Made by a program: the position numbers and the translations under genes
Source: an uncultured Methylophilus sp.
Lineage (GTDB): Bacteria; Pseudomonadota; Gammaproteobacteria; Burkholderiales; Methylophilaceae
Length of the DNA stretch: 31,785 nucleotides
Assembly (NCBI GenBank): GCA_936943315.1
Contig: CAKZJM010000323.1
Location: 1-31,785, forward strand
Direction: 5' to 3'
The notes under the pieces: model-generated
Told to the model about the DNA's origin: nothing
Database searches by the model: none
What the model saw: only the letters and a program-made list of their open reading frames with translations
In this document: piece after piece, positions 23,909-31,785 of the stretch
Numbering within the stretch: the stretch's first letter is position 1
Layout: each line of letters starts with the position of its first letter

Positions 23909-24238
23909 CTAGTTTTCTTGCCGGATCACCTCATCTGCTTCCGGCTCATCCGGGGTAGGTAAATCAGCGTCAGGGGGCAGGTCTTCAAGACCCTCAGGAT
24001 CCAACTCCGAATCTTCCTCCGGCTCGGCTTCGTCCTCGCTAGGATCCAGGCCTGGAGAATTGATGTTTTTAGGGTTCAGCAATTCAGGGTCAATCGTATC
24101 GGGAATGCTTGGGTCTACTTCAAAATCATCGGAATATTCGTCAGGCTGTGGTTCAGGGGTTTCTATTTCGTTGATGCTGGTGGGGTCCAAACTACTTTTT
24201 AACGTGTGACTGGTGGTTTCTAACTTGGGGTCTGCCAT
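23909..24238 (-). CDS. Acidic Pro-rich hypothetical protein
   Basis: The 109-residue product is extremely acidic: Asp and Glu make up about a third of the residues, with many Pro and short DP repeats (DPSIPDTIDPELLNP, LDPSEDEAEPEEDS). It has no signal peptide, membrane segment or recognisable domain and is likely disordered. GGAG lies about eight bases before the ATG, in favour of translation. It stands alone between the small exported protein and a cheW gene on the same strand. Function unknown. Confidence 0.6.
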   Translation of the reverse strand: MADPKLETTSHTLKSSLDPTSINEIETPEPQPDEYSDDFEVDPSIPDTIDPELLNPKNINSPGLDPSEDEAEPEEDSELDPEGLEDLPPDADLPTPDEPEADEVIRQEN

Positions 24239-24409
24239 CGTGAATCTCCAAATGCGTGTTCGCTAGTGAGATTCACTCTAAGCACTCACACTTAAAACAA
24301 TAAGTGAGAAAGCACTGATTTTCTTGTAGGCGGTGTTAGATGCCGGGAGGTGTTGTGGACAGGCGTGGTGATGACGGCCCAAGCGCTGTGGATGGACGAA
24401 GGACTATCC

Positions 24410-24913
24410 TTAATCAGAAGCCTGATCCATCAGCTCCATCTCTGGGCTGGTCATGAGCTTTTCAATGTCTACCAGAATCAACATTTCTTGCTCGAAGGTG
24501 GCCAGGCCGACAATATAAGCCGTATCTATTCGCGTTACCATGGTTGGCATATCGCGCAGATGCTCTTCATAGAGCTGCCGGACGTCAGAGACACCATCCA
24601 CCACAATGCCAGCAATACGGCCGTTGAGGTTGATGATAATGACCACAGTGAACTGGTCATAAACAACTTCTCCCAAATCAAACTTAATGCGCAAGTCAAC
24701 AATCGGGACAATTTTCCCCCGTAAGTTGACCACGCCTTTAATGAAGCTGGGCATGTTGGCAATCTTGGTGACCGGGTCGTAACCGCGGATTTCTTGTACC
24801 TTGAGAATATCAATACCATATTGCTCGTTACCGAGCGTAAAAGTCAGGTATTCACCCGCGCCTTGCTTGGCGCTTGCGCTGCCTGCACTGTTTGTTTGTA
24901 TTGCTGTATTCAT
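24410..24913 (-). CDS. cheW: Chemotaxis coupling protein CheW (copy 1)
   Basis: The 167-residue product couples chemoreceptors to the kinase CheA. The CheW fold begins after a 20-residue low-complexity leader: EYLTFTLGNEQYGIDILKVQEIRGYDPVTKIANMPSF, then the conserved GVVNLRGKIVPIVDLRIKF (about 61-79) and GIVVDGVSDV. AGGAAATGG precedes the ATG. It is the last gene of the leftward chemosensory cluster, separated from the BBP2 gene by 108 bp containing a hairpin, so it may have its own promoter. It differs clearly from the CheW at 29318. Confidence 0.93.
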   Translation of the reverse strand: MNTAIQTNSAGSASAKQGAGEYLTFTLGNEQYGIDILKVQEIRGYDPVTKIANMPSFIKGVVNLRGKIVPIVDLRIKFDLGEVVYDQFTVVIIINLNGRIAGIVVDGVSDVRQLYEEHLRDMPTMVTRIDTAYIVGLATFEQEMLILVDIEKLMTSPEMELMDQASD

Positions 24914-24989
24914 AACACCATTTCCTTACATTGATCAGCCCGCTGGCGCTGGATGAGGTGCAGGGTGCCTCTCACCCGACCATGGGCAT

Positions 24990-25013
24990 CGCTACACACC
25001 GCGATGTGTAGCG
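24990..25013. terminator. Hairpin between the BBP2 gene and cheW
   Basis: A perfect 9-bp stem CGCTACACA/TGTGTAGCG with a six-base loop, nine bases after the BBP2 stop. The T-run is on the rightward side; for leftward transcripts only the A-run precedes it, so termination of the che-porin operon here may be partial. Confidence 0.55.
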
Positions 25014-25021
25014 GTATTTTT

Positions 25022-26107
25022 TTAAAACTGGACAGCAATGGCGGTGGCCGCCATCAGATTGTGATCGGTCTGGCGCTGGCCTGACTCATCAAAAATAGCA
25101 TCCCGGCTTTGCAATTGGCGCACCTCTGCACGCAAGGTGACGCGCGGACAGACTTTATAGTCGGCATTGACCGAGTAGCCCATGGTCTTGAATCCATGTG
25201 GGGTGCCGGTGCTGATAATCACGCCCTGTTTATCCTGGTAGTACTCCCAGCGCCCTGTCATGCTGAACTGCGGGGAATACTGGTATTTCACCAGCACGGC
25301 AGGCGCCAGCCACACATTGTAGCCACCGCCTTCGCCCGCCGGTTTTTGCTCTGCACCAATATCAAAAGCGGTGATCAGGCTCCATTGCTCATCCAGGGTA
25401 AAGATGCCGTAGAAGTCATGAAAATAACGCATTTGACGGTCCCGGTCAGACTTGTCGTTGCCAATAAATGAGCTGCTGTTCAGCGTCACCCTGTTATTTG
25501 GTTTGTAGGTCAGCTGATGCCCAATCGAAGGCGTGGTATTGCCTTGCGGCGCACGGATGCGTTGCCAACCATTCAGCACCAATCCGCTTGTCATCCACTT
25601 GCCATCGTCTGAGGTATAGCTGAGTTTTGCGCCCGTTTCAAAATAAGGCGAGTTCTCCGCCATCAGGCCACGGGTCAGCGTCCAGTTTTCTATACCCACC
25701 GCGCTCTCAAATCCCAGATGCGAAGGCATGACCCCGGCATCCAGCCACAGATCATGATTTGCCGAAAGGCGGATACCGGCATTCGCTTCAAAAATATTTT
25801 GCAGGTCTTTAGGCTCGGCGGCGTAATTCGCCCGCATATACGTGCCTGAGGCCAGGGCCAGGTTGCCGCGCACCCTTTGCGTATTCAAATTGGCCTTCAC
25901 CATGGCCAGGTTAATGCTTAAATCATTGGCCCGGTTATGGCTGTAGGTAAAGTAGGGCCGCTTGTGATTGGGCGGATCATTAAAATCACGCACATAATAG
26001 CTTTCCACATAGCCGCTCAGCGTGAGCGCCTGCGGCATCTCTTCTGCCCTCGTCGCCAGTGGCACCAGGGAGAGCAGGCCCACCCACACAGCAACAACCC
26101 GGTTCAT
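25022..26107 (-). CDS. Outer-membrane beta-barrel protein, BBP2/OmpL-like
   Basis: From the ATG at 26107 (a GTG two codons earlier is also open) the product has 361 residues. It has a signal peptide (cleavage near ATRA, before EEMPQ) and a porin-like beta-barrel with alternating polar and hydrophobic residues and a terminal Phe (IAVQF). The LSGYVESYYVRDFNDPPNH start and VMPSHLGFESAVGIENWTLTRG segment are typical of the putative beta-barrel porin-2 family. It follows the DUF2490 gene by 25 bases in the chemotaxis operon. The substrate is unknown. Confidence 0.8.
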   Translation of the reverse strand: MNRVVAVWVGLLSLVPLATRAEEMPQALTLSGYVESYYVRDFNDPPNHKRPYFTYSHNRANDLSINLAMVKANLNTQRVRGNLALASGTYMRANYAAEPKDLQNIFEANAGIRLSANHDLWLDAGVMPSHLGFESAVGIENWTLTRGLMAENSPYFETGAKLSYTSDDGKWMTSGLVLNGWQRIRAPQGNTTPSIGHQLTYKPNNRVTLNSSSFIGNDKSDRDRQMRYFHDFYGIFTLDEQWSLITAFDIGAEQKPAGEGGGYNVWLAPAVLVKYQYSPQFSMTGRWEYYQDKQGVIISTGTPHGFKTMGYSVNADYKVCPRVTLRAEVRQLQSRDAIFDESGQRQTDHNLMAATAIAVQF

Positions 26108-26132
26108 ATGCACTGTGAATCTGCCAACATCA

Positions 26133-26852
26133 TTAGAAGTTAAAACGGATGGCGGTCATGAGAATATGATTCTCGCGGTCTACCGTTTTGGTGTTCACGT
26201 ACTGGTTCATATAGCCCACGTCCGCATTGCTAAAATCGCTGAACTTCCAGTTCACCCCCAGAAACAAACGGTTCTGGTCAAAGCCTTTGCGTACCCCCCA
26301 GTTGGTGTCATTAAAATTAATGAACAGCTCATCGTAAACCACCCAGGATAACTGCGGGTTGAGTGAAGATGGCGTGCTGGCACGCACCATCTGCCGCCAG
26401 CGGTAAGCGTTCTGGCTAAAGTCTTCACGGTCCCGGTTTTCGAGACGGGAGCGGCTACTCAAGCTGACACCAGCTAGCGGATCAAACTGGTATGAAAACT
26501 GTTGCCACAACCGGTTTTCCTTATAGGCAGAAGCCCCTGCCGGATGGTTAATCACAGTATCGTATCCCAGCCAGATACTGGCTTTAGGCGTGATCTTGTA
26601 AAAAATGGAGGGACGCAGGATCAGCGTATCAAAATGCTTGCCTTCATCGCGCCAGCGCGGATGCGTGTCCATGCTCCAGTACAAATTCTCCACTGGCAAT
26701 TTGCCCTGCGCATAAATATTGAGCCAGTAGCGACCGTCTTCCTCCACGTCGGCCACCGCCAGATTTGCCAGCAAGCTCAAGCTCAGTGCAACCGCCGCCG
26801 CTATCGAATTGGCAGTCAGGCCAAAAGGCAAATCATTTAAAAGAGATTTCAT
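26133..26852 (-). CDS. DUF2490 outer-membrane beta-barrel protein
   Basis: The 239-residue product has an N-terminal signal (hydrophobic stretch ending LAVA, before DVEEDG) and a DUF2490 beta-barrel: GRYWLNIYAQGKL, a central FDTLILRPSIFYKITPKASIWLGYD, the SRSRLENRDRED segment and a terminal Phe (IRFNF). DUF2490 proteins have no established function. Its ATG overlaps the cheB stop as ATGA, so it is translationally coupled to a chemotaxis gene, an unusual place for an outer-membrane protein. It is followed at once by the BBP2 porin gene. Confidence 0.82.
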   Translation of the reverse strand: MKSLLNDLPFGLTANSIAAAVALSLSLLANLAVADVEEDGRYWLNIYAQGKLPVENLYWSMDTHPRWRDEGKHFDTLILRPSIFYKITPKASIWLGYDTVINHPAGASAYKENRLWQQFSYQFDPLAGVSLSSRSRLENRDREDFSQNAYRWRQMVRASTPSSLNPQLSWVVYDELFINFNDTNWGVRKGFDQNRLFLGVNWKFSDFSNADVGYMNQYVNTKTVDRENHILMTAIRFNF

Positions 26853-27940
26853 TTTCTATTCCAGTAATTCATGATTTCGAGGGGGATCTTGCTGAGCGGC
26901 ACTTCTTTTTGCGTGGCCCCCAGCTTGTTTGCTTCTTTGGGCATGCCATAGACCACACAGCTTCTTTCGTCTTGCCCCACGGTTTGGGCACCGGCATCCA
27001 GCATCTCTTTCAAGCCTTGCGCGCCGTCGTCGCCCATACCGGTCATGATGATCCCCAGCGCGTTTTTGCCTGCCTGCTGTGCCACCGAACGGAACAGCAC
27101 GTTCACCGAAGGCCGGTGGCGGCTGACCAGCGGACCATCGATCACATCCACATGATATTGGGCACCGCTACGTTTAAGCAGCATATGCTTACCGCCGGGG
27201 GCAATGAGGGCACGGCCCGGAATCACTCGGTCGCCATGCGCAGCTTCTTTCACTTCGATTTCACACAGATCGTTGAGGCGTTTGGCAAACGCGGCGGTAA
27301 AGTTTTCGGGCATATGCTGCACGATTACCATCCCCGGACACACGCGTGGCAAGCTGGTCAGCACGGCCTCGAGCGCTTGTGTACCGCCGGTAGAGGTGCC
27401 GATGGCAATGATACTTTCGGTGGTTTGCGCCATCGCACGCGTGCCAGGCGCCGCCAGCACCGCATCGGCGCTCAGTTTGGGCTGTACCTGCACCTTGGCC
27501 ACGGGCTCCATATGCACGATGCGTTTCAGGTTGGCTTTGGCCGCGATCTTGATCACGTTGATGATGTCGTTGGCATCATCCTCTAAAAAATCTTTCAACC
27601 CGGCTTTCGGCTTGGTCACAATGCTGACCGCCCCGGCAGCCAGGGCCTGAATCGTGGTTTCAGCCCCTTTTTCAGTCAGGGTCGAACAGATAATGACGGG
27701 CGTGGGCCGCTGTGCCATGATTTTCTTGAGAAAGGTAATGCCATCCATCCTGGGCATTTCCACATCCAGAATCACCACGTCCGGCCAGTCTTTCATCATT
27801 TTGTCCATGGCAAAAATCGGGTCCGAGGCCGAGGCAATCACTTCAATCTCAGACGACTTGGCGATCTTCTCAGTGAGTACTTTTCTGACCACGGCAGAAT
27901 CATCCACAATCATTACTCTTGTTTTTTTCATGTGTCCCAT
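26849..27940 (-). CDS. cheB: Chemoreceptor methylesterase/deamidase CheB
   Basis: The 363-residue product removes methyl groups from chemoreceptors for adaptation. The receiver domain has the acidic pocket VDDS (12-15) and phospho-acceptor Asp59 (VVILDVEMPRMDG) with Lys110 (TKP). The catalytic domain holds Ser183 (GTSTGG), His209 (VQHMPE) and the Asp of MTGMGDDGAQGL. The start at 27940 has AAGG upstream and lies three bases after the cheD stop; an ATG three codons later is also possible. The stop overlaps the DUF2490 start. Confidence 0.96.
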   Translation of the reverse strand: MGHMKKTRVMIVDDSAVVRKVLTEKIAKSSEIEVIASASDPIFAMDKMMKDWPDVVILDVEMPRMDGITFLKKIMAQRPTPVIICSTLTEKGAETTIQALAAGAVSIVTKPKAGLKDFLEDDANDIINVIKIAAKANLKRIVHMEPVAKVQVQPKLSADAVLAAPGTRAMAQTTESIIAIGTSTGGTQALEAVLTSLPRVCPGMVIVQHMPENFTAAFAKRLNDLCEIEVKEAAHGDRVIPGRALIAPGGKHMLLKRSGAQYHVDVIDGPLVSRHRPSVNVLFRSVAQQAGKNALGIIMTGMGDDGAQGLKEMLDAGAQTVGQDERSCVVYGMPKEANKLGATQKEVPLSKIPLEIMNYWNRK

Positions 27941-27943
27941 TCG

Positions 27944-28480
27944 TTATGCCTTGCTTTTCACCCAGGCAAATCCACTCCAGATATCAAAAATGATATAGCG
28001 TGAATCTTCGCCGCCGTAGTGGTTGGCGCTCACCTGAAAACCGTTGTCGGCCAGGTGCATGAGCACGGCATGCAGGTTCCTGTCGCCAATATTTTGTTTT
28101 TGGTTGATGTGCAATTGCGGAAACATATTGCTGCCGCCAAACACTTTGACCTGGCAGTCTTTTGGCCGAACTTTGATTTTGTTCATTTCATACATCATCA
28201 AAGTGATCGCCTCATCTGCATATTTGGCCGATTTCTCTTCACCCGCATGACTTTTTTTATGGGATTCGCAACGTTGTGGCAGGATAATATGACACATCCC
28301 ACCCACCTGTTTTTTAGGGTGCCAGATGGTCACGGCCACACAAGACCCCAAGATAGTTCTGATACGCGTGTCTGCGTCTCCCCAATAAAATTCACCAGGT
28401 TGCAAAAAGACTTCAAACACCTCTTCAGGCTTTTTGTCTATCGATCCAAAATTAAAAGCAGGCTGCGTACGCATCAACAT
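27944..28480 (-). CDS. cheD: Chemoreceptor glutamine deamidase CheD
   Basis: The 178-residue product deamidates glutamines in chemoreceptors. Family motifs are the N-terminal LQPGEFYWGDADTRIRTILGSCVAVTIW with the catalytic Cys in GSC, the catalytic His in GGMCHIILP, KVFGGSNMF, and IGDRNLHAVLMHLADNGFQVSANHYGGEDSR. Length fits the family. A second ATG lies two codons after the first. It lies between cheR and cheB with short spacers (9 and 3 bases). Confidence 0.95.
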   Translation of the reverse strand: MLMRTQPAFNFGSIDKKPEEVFEVFLQPGEFYWGDADTRIRTILGSCVAVTIWHPKKQVGGMCHIILPQRCESHKKSHAGEEKSAKYADEAITLMMYEMNKIKVRPKDCQVKVFGGSNMFPQLHINQKQNIGDRNLHAVLMHLADNGFQVSANHYGGEDSRYIIFDIWSGFAWVKSKA

Positions 28481-28489
28481 ATCTAAAAG

Positions 28490-29302
28490 TTAGGCGCTTT
28501 TTTTATAAATAGAGGGCGCTTCAGAAACAAATTTATCGGTGACCCCGTTCAAGCTCTCGGAGTGGCTGATCATGAAATAGCCATCATTTTTGAGCAGGGG
28601 CAGCATTTGATCAGTAATCATGCGCTTGGTCTCAACATCAAAATAAATCATGACGTTGCGCAAAAAAATCACATCAAACTGGCCGAGGTCAGGGTAAGGT
28701 TTGGTCAGGTTGACCTGTAAAAATTTAATCCGCTGCCTGAGCTCCTTCACCATCAGCAATTCGCCCTCATGGTCACCCGTGCCTTTTAAGCAATACTTGG
28801 TCAAATAAGGCCTGGGGATTTCAGACGCACGCTGCATGCTGTAGCACCCTGTTTGCGCCTGCTGCAATACCTTGGTACTTAAATCTGAGGCGACGATTTC
28901 CCAGGGTTCCTTACCCAGGAGTTCATCCAGCATCATGGCAATGGTGTAAGGTTCTTCGCCCGAAGAGCAAGCCGCACTCCACACGCGAAACGTCTTGCCT
29001 TTGGTACGTTTAGGCAGAATCACATTTTTAAAGAAATCAAAGTGTTTGGGTTCCCTGAAAAAATGCGTTTCGTTGGTGGTCAGCAAATCAATGGCAATCT
29101 GTTTCTCGGTGGCATTGGCCGGGTCATTGATCATTTTGTAATACTGGGTGAATGAGTTCAACCGGTGAAAATGCAGGCGCTTGGTGAGTCGGCCACTGAC
29201 CAGTGGCTTTTTTACGTCAGACAAAGCAATGCCCGCCTGCGCATAAATAAAACTCTTGAACAAGCCGAATTCTTTAACCGTTAATGATTCAATGTGGTCC
29301 AT
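28490..29302 (-). CDS. cheR: Chemoreceptor methyltransferase CheR
   Basis: The 270-residue product methylates receptor glutamates with S-adenosylmethionine. The all-helical N-terminal domain (SGRLTKRLHFHRLNSFTQYY) precedes the methyltransferase domain, with TTNETHFFREPKHFDF (about 95-110), the SAM-binding VWSAACSSGEEPYTIAMML (about 128-146), ASDLS and VIFLRNVMIYFD. AAGGGTAACAAG precedes the ATG. It lies 15 bases after cheW copy 2 and before cheD. Confidence 0.95.
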   Translation of the reverse strand: MDHIESLTVKEFGLFKSFIYAQAGIALSDVKKPLVSGRLTKRLHFHRLNSFTQYYKMINDPANATEKQIAIDLLTTNETHFFREPKHFDFFKNVILPKRTKGKTFRVWSAACSSGEEPYTIAMMLDELLGKEPWEIVASDLSTKVLQQAQTGCYSMQRASEIPRPYLTKYCLKGTGDHEGELLMVKELRQRIKFLQVNLTKPYPDLGQFDVIFLRNVMIYFDVETKRMITDQMLPLLKNDGYFMISHSESLNGVTDKFVSEAPSIYKKSA

Positions 29303-29317
29303 CTTGTTACCCTTAAT

Positions 29318-29851
29318 TTACTCGGCTGCCACGCTGGTGCCAGAGGCCAGGCTGGCAATTTCATTCACTGAAAGCACTTTGTTGACGTTGAGCAGAATAA
29401 TGAGTTTGCCTTCGATCTTGCCCATGCCTTCAATAAAGTCGACACGGATGTTGGCGCCAAAACTAGGCGCTGGCTCAATGTTGCCAGCCTCAATATCCAC
29501 GACTTCGTTCACGGCATCGACCATGATGCCGACCACCTGCGTGGTGTCAGCATGTGCTACCTCAATGATGACGATGCAAGTTTTTCGGGTGATCTCGGCA
29601 GTGGGTTTATCAAACCGTGCTGCCATATCAATCACAGGCACGACCGCCCCACGCAAATTAATCACACCACGGATAAAGGCAGGCATCTTGGGCACTTCAG
29701 TCAACTGCCCGTACTCAATGATTTCCTTGATATTCAGGATATTGATCGCAAAAATTTCCCTGCCTAACACAAACGTCAGGTATTGCTGAATCGTATTCGC
29801 AACCAGAATGCCTGGTTTGTTCTGGGTATTGGCTACCGCCAGTTCAGTCAT
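29318..29851 (-). CDS. cheW: Chemotaxis coupling protein CheW (copy 2)
   Basis: The 177-residue product is a CheW scaffold: YLTFVLGREIFAINILNIKEIIEYGQLTEVPKMPAFIRGVINLRGAVVPVIDMAARF, then IMVDAVNEVVDIE and MGKIEGKLIILLNVNKVLS. It carries a 25-residue leader before the domain. AGAGGA lies before the ATG. It follows the chemoreceptor gene by 107 bases and precedes cheR by 15. With the receptor next door it is probably the dedicated coupler for this array. Confidence 0.94.
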   Translation of the reverse strand: MTELAVANTQNKPGILVANTIQQYLTFVLGREIFAINILNIKEIIEYGQLTEVPKMPAFIRGVINLRGAVVPVIDMAARFDKPTAEITRKTCIVIIEVAHADTTQVVGIMVDAVNEVVDIEAGNIEPAPSFGANIRVDFIEGMGKIEGKLIILLNVNKVLSVNEIASLASGTSVAAE

Positions 29852-29958
29852 TTTTCAAATCCTCTTTTTAATGATGGAGGGTGAACCGCGCTGTGCTTGA
29901 TGACCTGTAAACAAGCCTGCCCAAGCATTGGTGAGCGCCCACCCACATTTCACATACC

Positions 29959-31674
29959 CTAGAACTTCACAAACTGTGTTTCATCCACATCCGCTGGATG
30001 GGTGGCCATGACTTTTAATGGCGCCCTGGCGCCGGTATGACTGACGACTTTCTTGCCGTTATTTTTGGCTGAGGATGAATGCACCTCTTCTTCACCCACT
30101 TTAAAGAAGGCAATCAGCTGTTGCAGTTGTTCCGCCTGGCCGCTCATTTCTTCAGCCGTCGCCGCCAGCTCTTCGCTGGAGCTGGCATTTTGCTGTGTGG
30201 CCTGGCTCAATTGGTTCATGGCCGCAGTGATCTGCGATGCGCCACTGCTTTGCTCTTCACTGGCCGCATAAATCTCTTGCACCAGGTCACTGGTTTTATT
30301 AATGTTGGGCACAATTTCGTCCAGCAGGTCACCGGCGCGCTCAGCCAGGCTCACGGAGCTCTTGGCGACTTCACCAATTTCCTGGGCGGCCACCTGGCTA
30401 CGCTCTGCCAATTTGCGCACCTCGGCCGCCACCACGGCAAAGCCTTTGCCATGCTCACCGGCACGTGCTGCTTCAATCGCTGCGTTCAGCGCCAACAGGT
30501 TCGTCTGGTAAGCGATGTCATCAATGATGCTGATCTTGTCAGCAATACTCTTCATCGCCACCACGGTGTCTTTCACTGCCGCACCGCCTTCGTTAGCGTC
30601 TTTAGCTGTTTTAGCGGCGATACCATCGGTCACTCTGGAGTTGTCGGTATTTTGGTTAATAGATGCGCCGATCTGTTCAACAGACGCAGAGGTTTCTTCC
30701 ACTGAAGCGGCTTGCTCATTGGTGGCCTGGCTGATACTTTGTGCCGTGGCACTGACTTGATCTGAAGCACTGGCAATGTTGTTGGCTGCTCCGCGCACCT
30801 CAGCAATGACATAAGAAAGTTTTTCAATCATCCCGTTTAAGGATCTCTTAAAGTCATCAAACTCACCCACATAATTGCCTTTGATAGAGAGCGTGAGATT
30901 GCCCGCTTCCATCTCCCTCATCACTGACATGGCCTCGCCTACTGCCTTGAGGTTGTTACGCACCTGCTCAATGGTCTCGTTAATAAACGCTTTTTTACCG
31001 GGGAATTTCTCTAAAACCATTTCGAAATCGCCTTCACCGAACGCTTTGACCACCGCCATCGCTTTCTTCTTCACGGCGATATGCCCATTCACCATATCGT
31101 TCACGCCCTGAGCCATGACTTTAAAGTCACCTTCAAACTTGCTCGTATCCATCACCACATCAATGTCCCCCGCATCGTGCTGGTCAGACATGTGATTCAT
31201 ATCCTTGATAAACCCCTTGAGGTTTGATCTCATTTTTTCTATGGTGTCATTAATAAAGGCTTTCTTACCGGGGAAAGCTTCTAACGGCGCATCAAAATTC
31301 CCTTCACCGAACGCTTTTACCACGGCCATGGCTTTCTTTTTCACTGCAATGTGGCCAGCGACCATGTTATTGACGCCTTGCGCCATGACTTTGAAGTCGC
31401 CCTGAAATTTTTCCGCATTCATCACCACATCAATGTCGCCCGCGTCATGCTGGCTGGACATATGATTCATCTCATGCATAAAGCTATCCAGCGTTTGGTG
31501 CTTCTGTGCCAACTGCTGCTGCAAGTCATGAATCTGCACGAAGATGGGAGTTAACTCATCCTGAATACTGAGATCAATGGTGTGATTCAATTGCCCGTTA
31601 ACCAATTGGAATAAACATTGCTGCGCAGACTGGATGCGACTTTTGTTCACTGCCCTGTAATTCAAGATAGACAT
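29959..31674 (-). CDS. Soluble methyl-accepting chemotaxis protein with tandem HAMP-like repeats
   Basis: The 571-residue product is a chemoreceptor without any membrane segment or recognised ligand domain, so it should be cytoplasmic. After a 68-residue N-terminal helix-rich part come two 90-residue repeats (69-158 and 159-248), a further HAMP-like segment (MREMEAGNLTLSIKGNYVGEFDDF, about 252-275) and the signalling hairpin with the tip IDDIAYQTNLLALNAAIEAA (384-403). The C-terminus ends DETQFVKF, not the NWETF-type CheR/CheB tether. CGGAGAAAG precedes the ATG. It heads the visible leftward che operon. Input could come through protein partners or the repeats; the stimulus is unknown. Confidence 0.93.
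   Translation of the reverse strand: MSILNYRAVNKSRIQSAQQCLFQLVNGQLNHTIDLSIQDELTPIFVQIHDLQQQLAQKHQTLDSFMHEMNHMSSQHDAGDIDVVMNAEKFQGDFKVMAQGVNNMVAGHIAVKKKAMAVVKAFGEGNFDAPLEAFPGKKAFINDTIEKMRSNLKGFIKDMNHMSDQHDAGDIDVVMDTSKFEGDFKVMAQGVNDMVNGHIAVKKKAMAVVKAFGEGDFEMVLEKFPGKKAFINETIEQVRNNLKAVGEAMSVMREMEAGNLTLSIKGNYVGEFDDFKRSLNGMIEKLSYVIAEVRGAANNIASASDQVSATAQSISQATNEQAASVEETSASVEQIGASINQNTDNSRVTDGIAAKTAKDANEGGAAVKDTVVAMKSIADKISIIDDIAYQTNLLALNAAIEAARAGEHGKGFAVVAAEVRKLAERSQVAAQEIGEVAKSSVSLAERAGDLLDEIVPNINKTSDLVQEIYAASEEQSSGASQITAAMNQLSQATQQNASSSEELAATAEEMSGQAEQLQQLIAFFKVGEEEVHSSSAKNNGKKVVSHTGARAPLKVMATHPADVDETQFVKF
30931..31470 (-). repeat. 270-bp tandem duplication inside the chemoreceptor gene
   Basis: Two in-frame 90-codon units, 31470-31201 and 31200-30931, each encode HDAGDIDVVM, GDFKVMAQGVN, GHIAVKKKAMAVVKAFGEG and FPGKKAFIN in the same register. 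The most conserved block is identical over 17 residues (HIAVKKKAMAVVKAFGEG) in both units. Confidence 0.9.
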
Positions 31675-31785
31675 AATGCTTTCTCCGAAGAGGATGATAT
31701 ATCGTTAAAAAAACTGCTCGTTTTTTAGGCGTGTGACCGATGTATCCAGTCACATGCCTCACACGCCCGACCTACTAAAACTTCA

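Noticed and set aside
1..31785. CRISPR arrays, insertion sequences, prophage genes, tRNA or rRNA genes
   Set aside because: No regularly spaced repeats, transposase or integrase frames, or cloverleaf/rRNA sequence were seen on either strand.

Overview
The window reads as chromosomal DNA of a Gram-negative, probably betaproteobacterial organism. There are outer-membrane porins, lipoprotein efflux parts, sigma54/NtrC-type nitrogen control and a chemosensory cluster. Aliphatic amidase, guanidine catabolism and a soluble chemoreceptor together would suit a methylotroph of the Methylophilaceae, but that placement is inference from gene content. No rRNA, tRNA, CRISPR array, insertion sequence or phage gene was recognised. 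Nearly every base is in a plausible gene or a readable control region.

Left (1-4586): a tripartite RND efflux system. The pump gene runs off the left edge and overlaps its lipoprotein adaptor by one base. A TetR regulator follows, then a divergent outer-membrane factor. Two 24-bp operator-like sites with identical half-site spacing sit on the two efflux promoters. A lipoprotein alpha/beta hydrolase follows. Next (5279-8255) is an amiE-amiC-amiR operon (aliphatic amidase, amide sensor, ANTAR antiterminator). An orphan intrinsic terminator stands just upstream of amiE, as expected for AmiR antitermination.

Centre (8591-20700): a guanidine island. Reading leftwards from about 20,670 there is an NtrC-like box, a sigma54 promoter, a guanidine-I (ykkC) riboswitch, an ABC importer, two DUF1989 proteins (the carboxyguanidine deiminase pair), a guanidine/urea carboxylase and allophanate hydrolase. 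Between the second DUF1989 gene and the carboxylase lies a second aptamer, of the guanidine-II (mini-ykkC) type. A TorF-like porin follows, and then a Gdx-type SMR exporter with its own sigma70 promoter and guanidine-II riboswitch. Import, degradation to ammonia and CO2, and export therefore appear to be controlled by three guanidine aptamers of two structural classes. A MOSC protein is convergent to the exporter.

Right (20844-31785): an orphan molybdopterin oxidoreductase, two small low-complexity proteins (one exported and basic, one very acidic), and a leftward chemosensory operon: soluble MCP with a 90-residue tandem repeat, cheW, cheR, cheD, cheB, two beta-barrel protein genes (DUF2490, BBP2), and a further cheW. 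CheA and CheY are not in the window.

The common theme of the left and centre is nitrogen scavenging from C1 amides and guanidine, under substrate sensing and probable nitrogen-limitation control.
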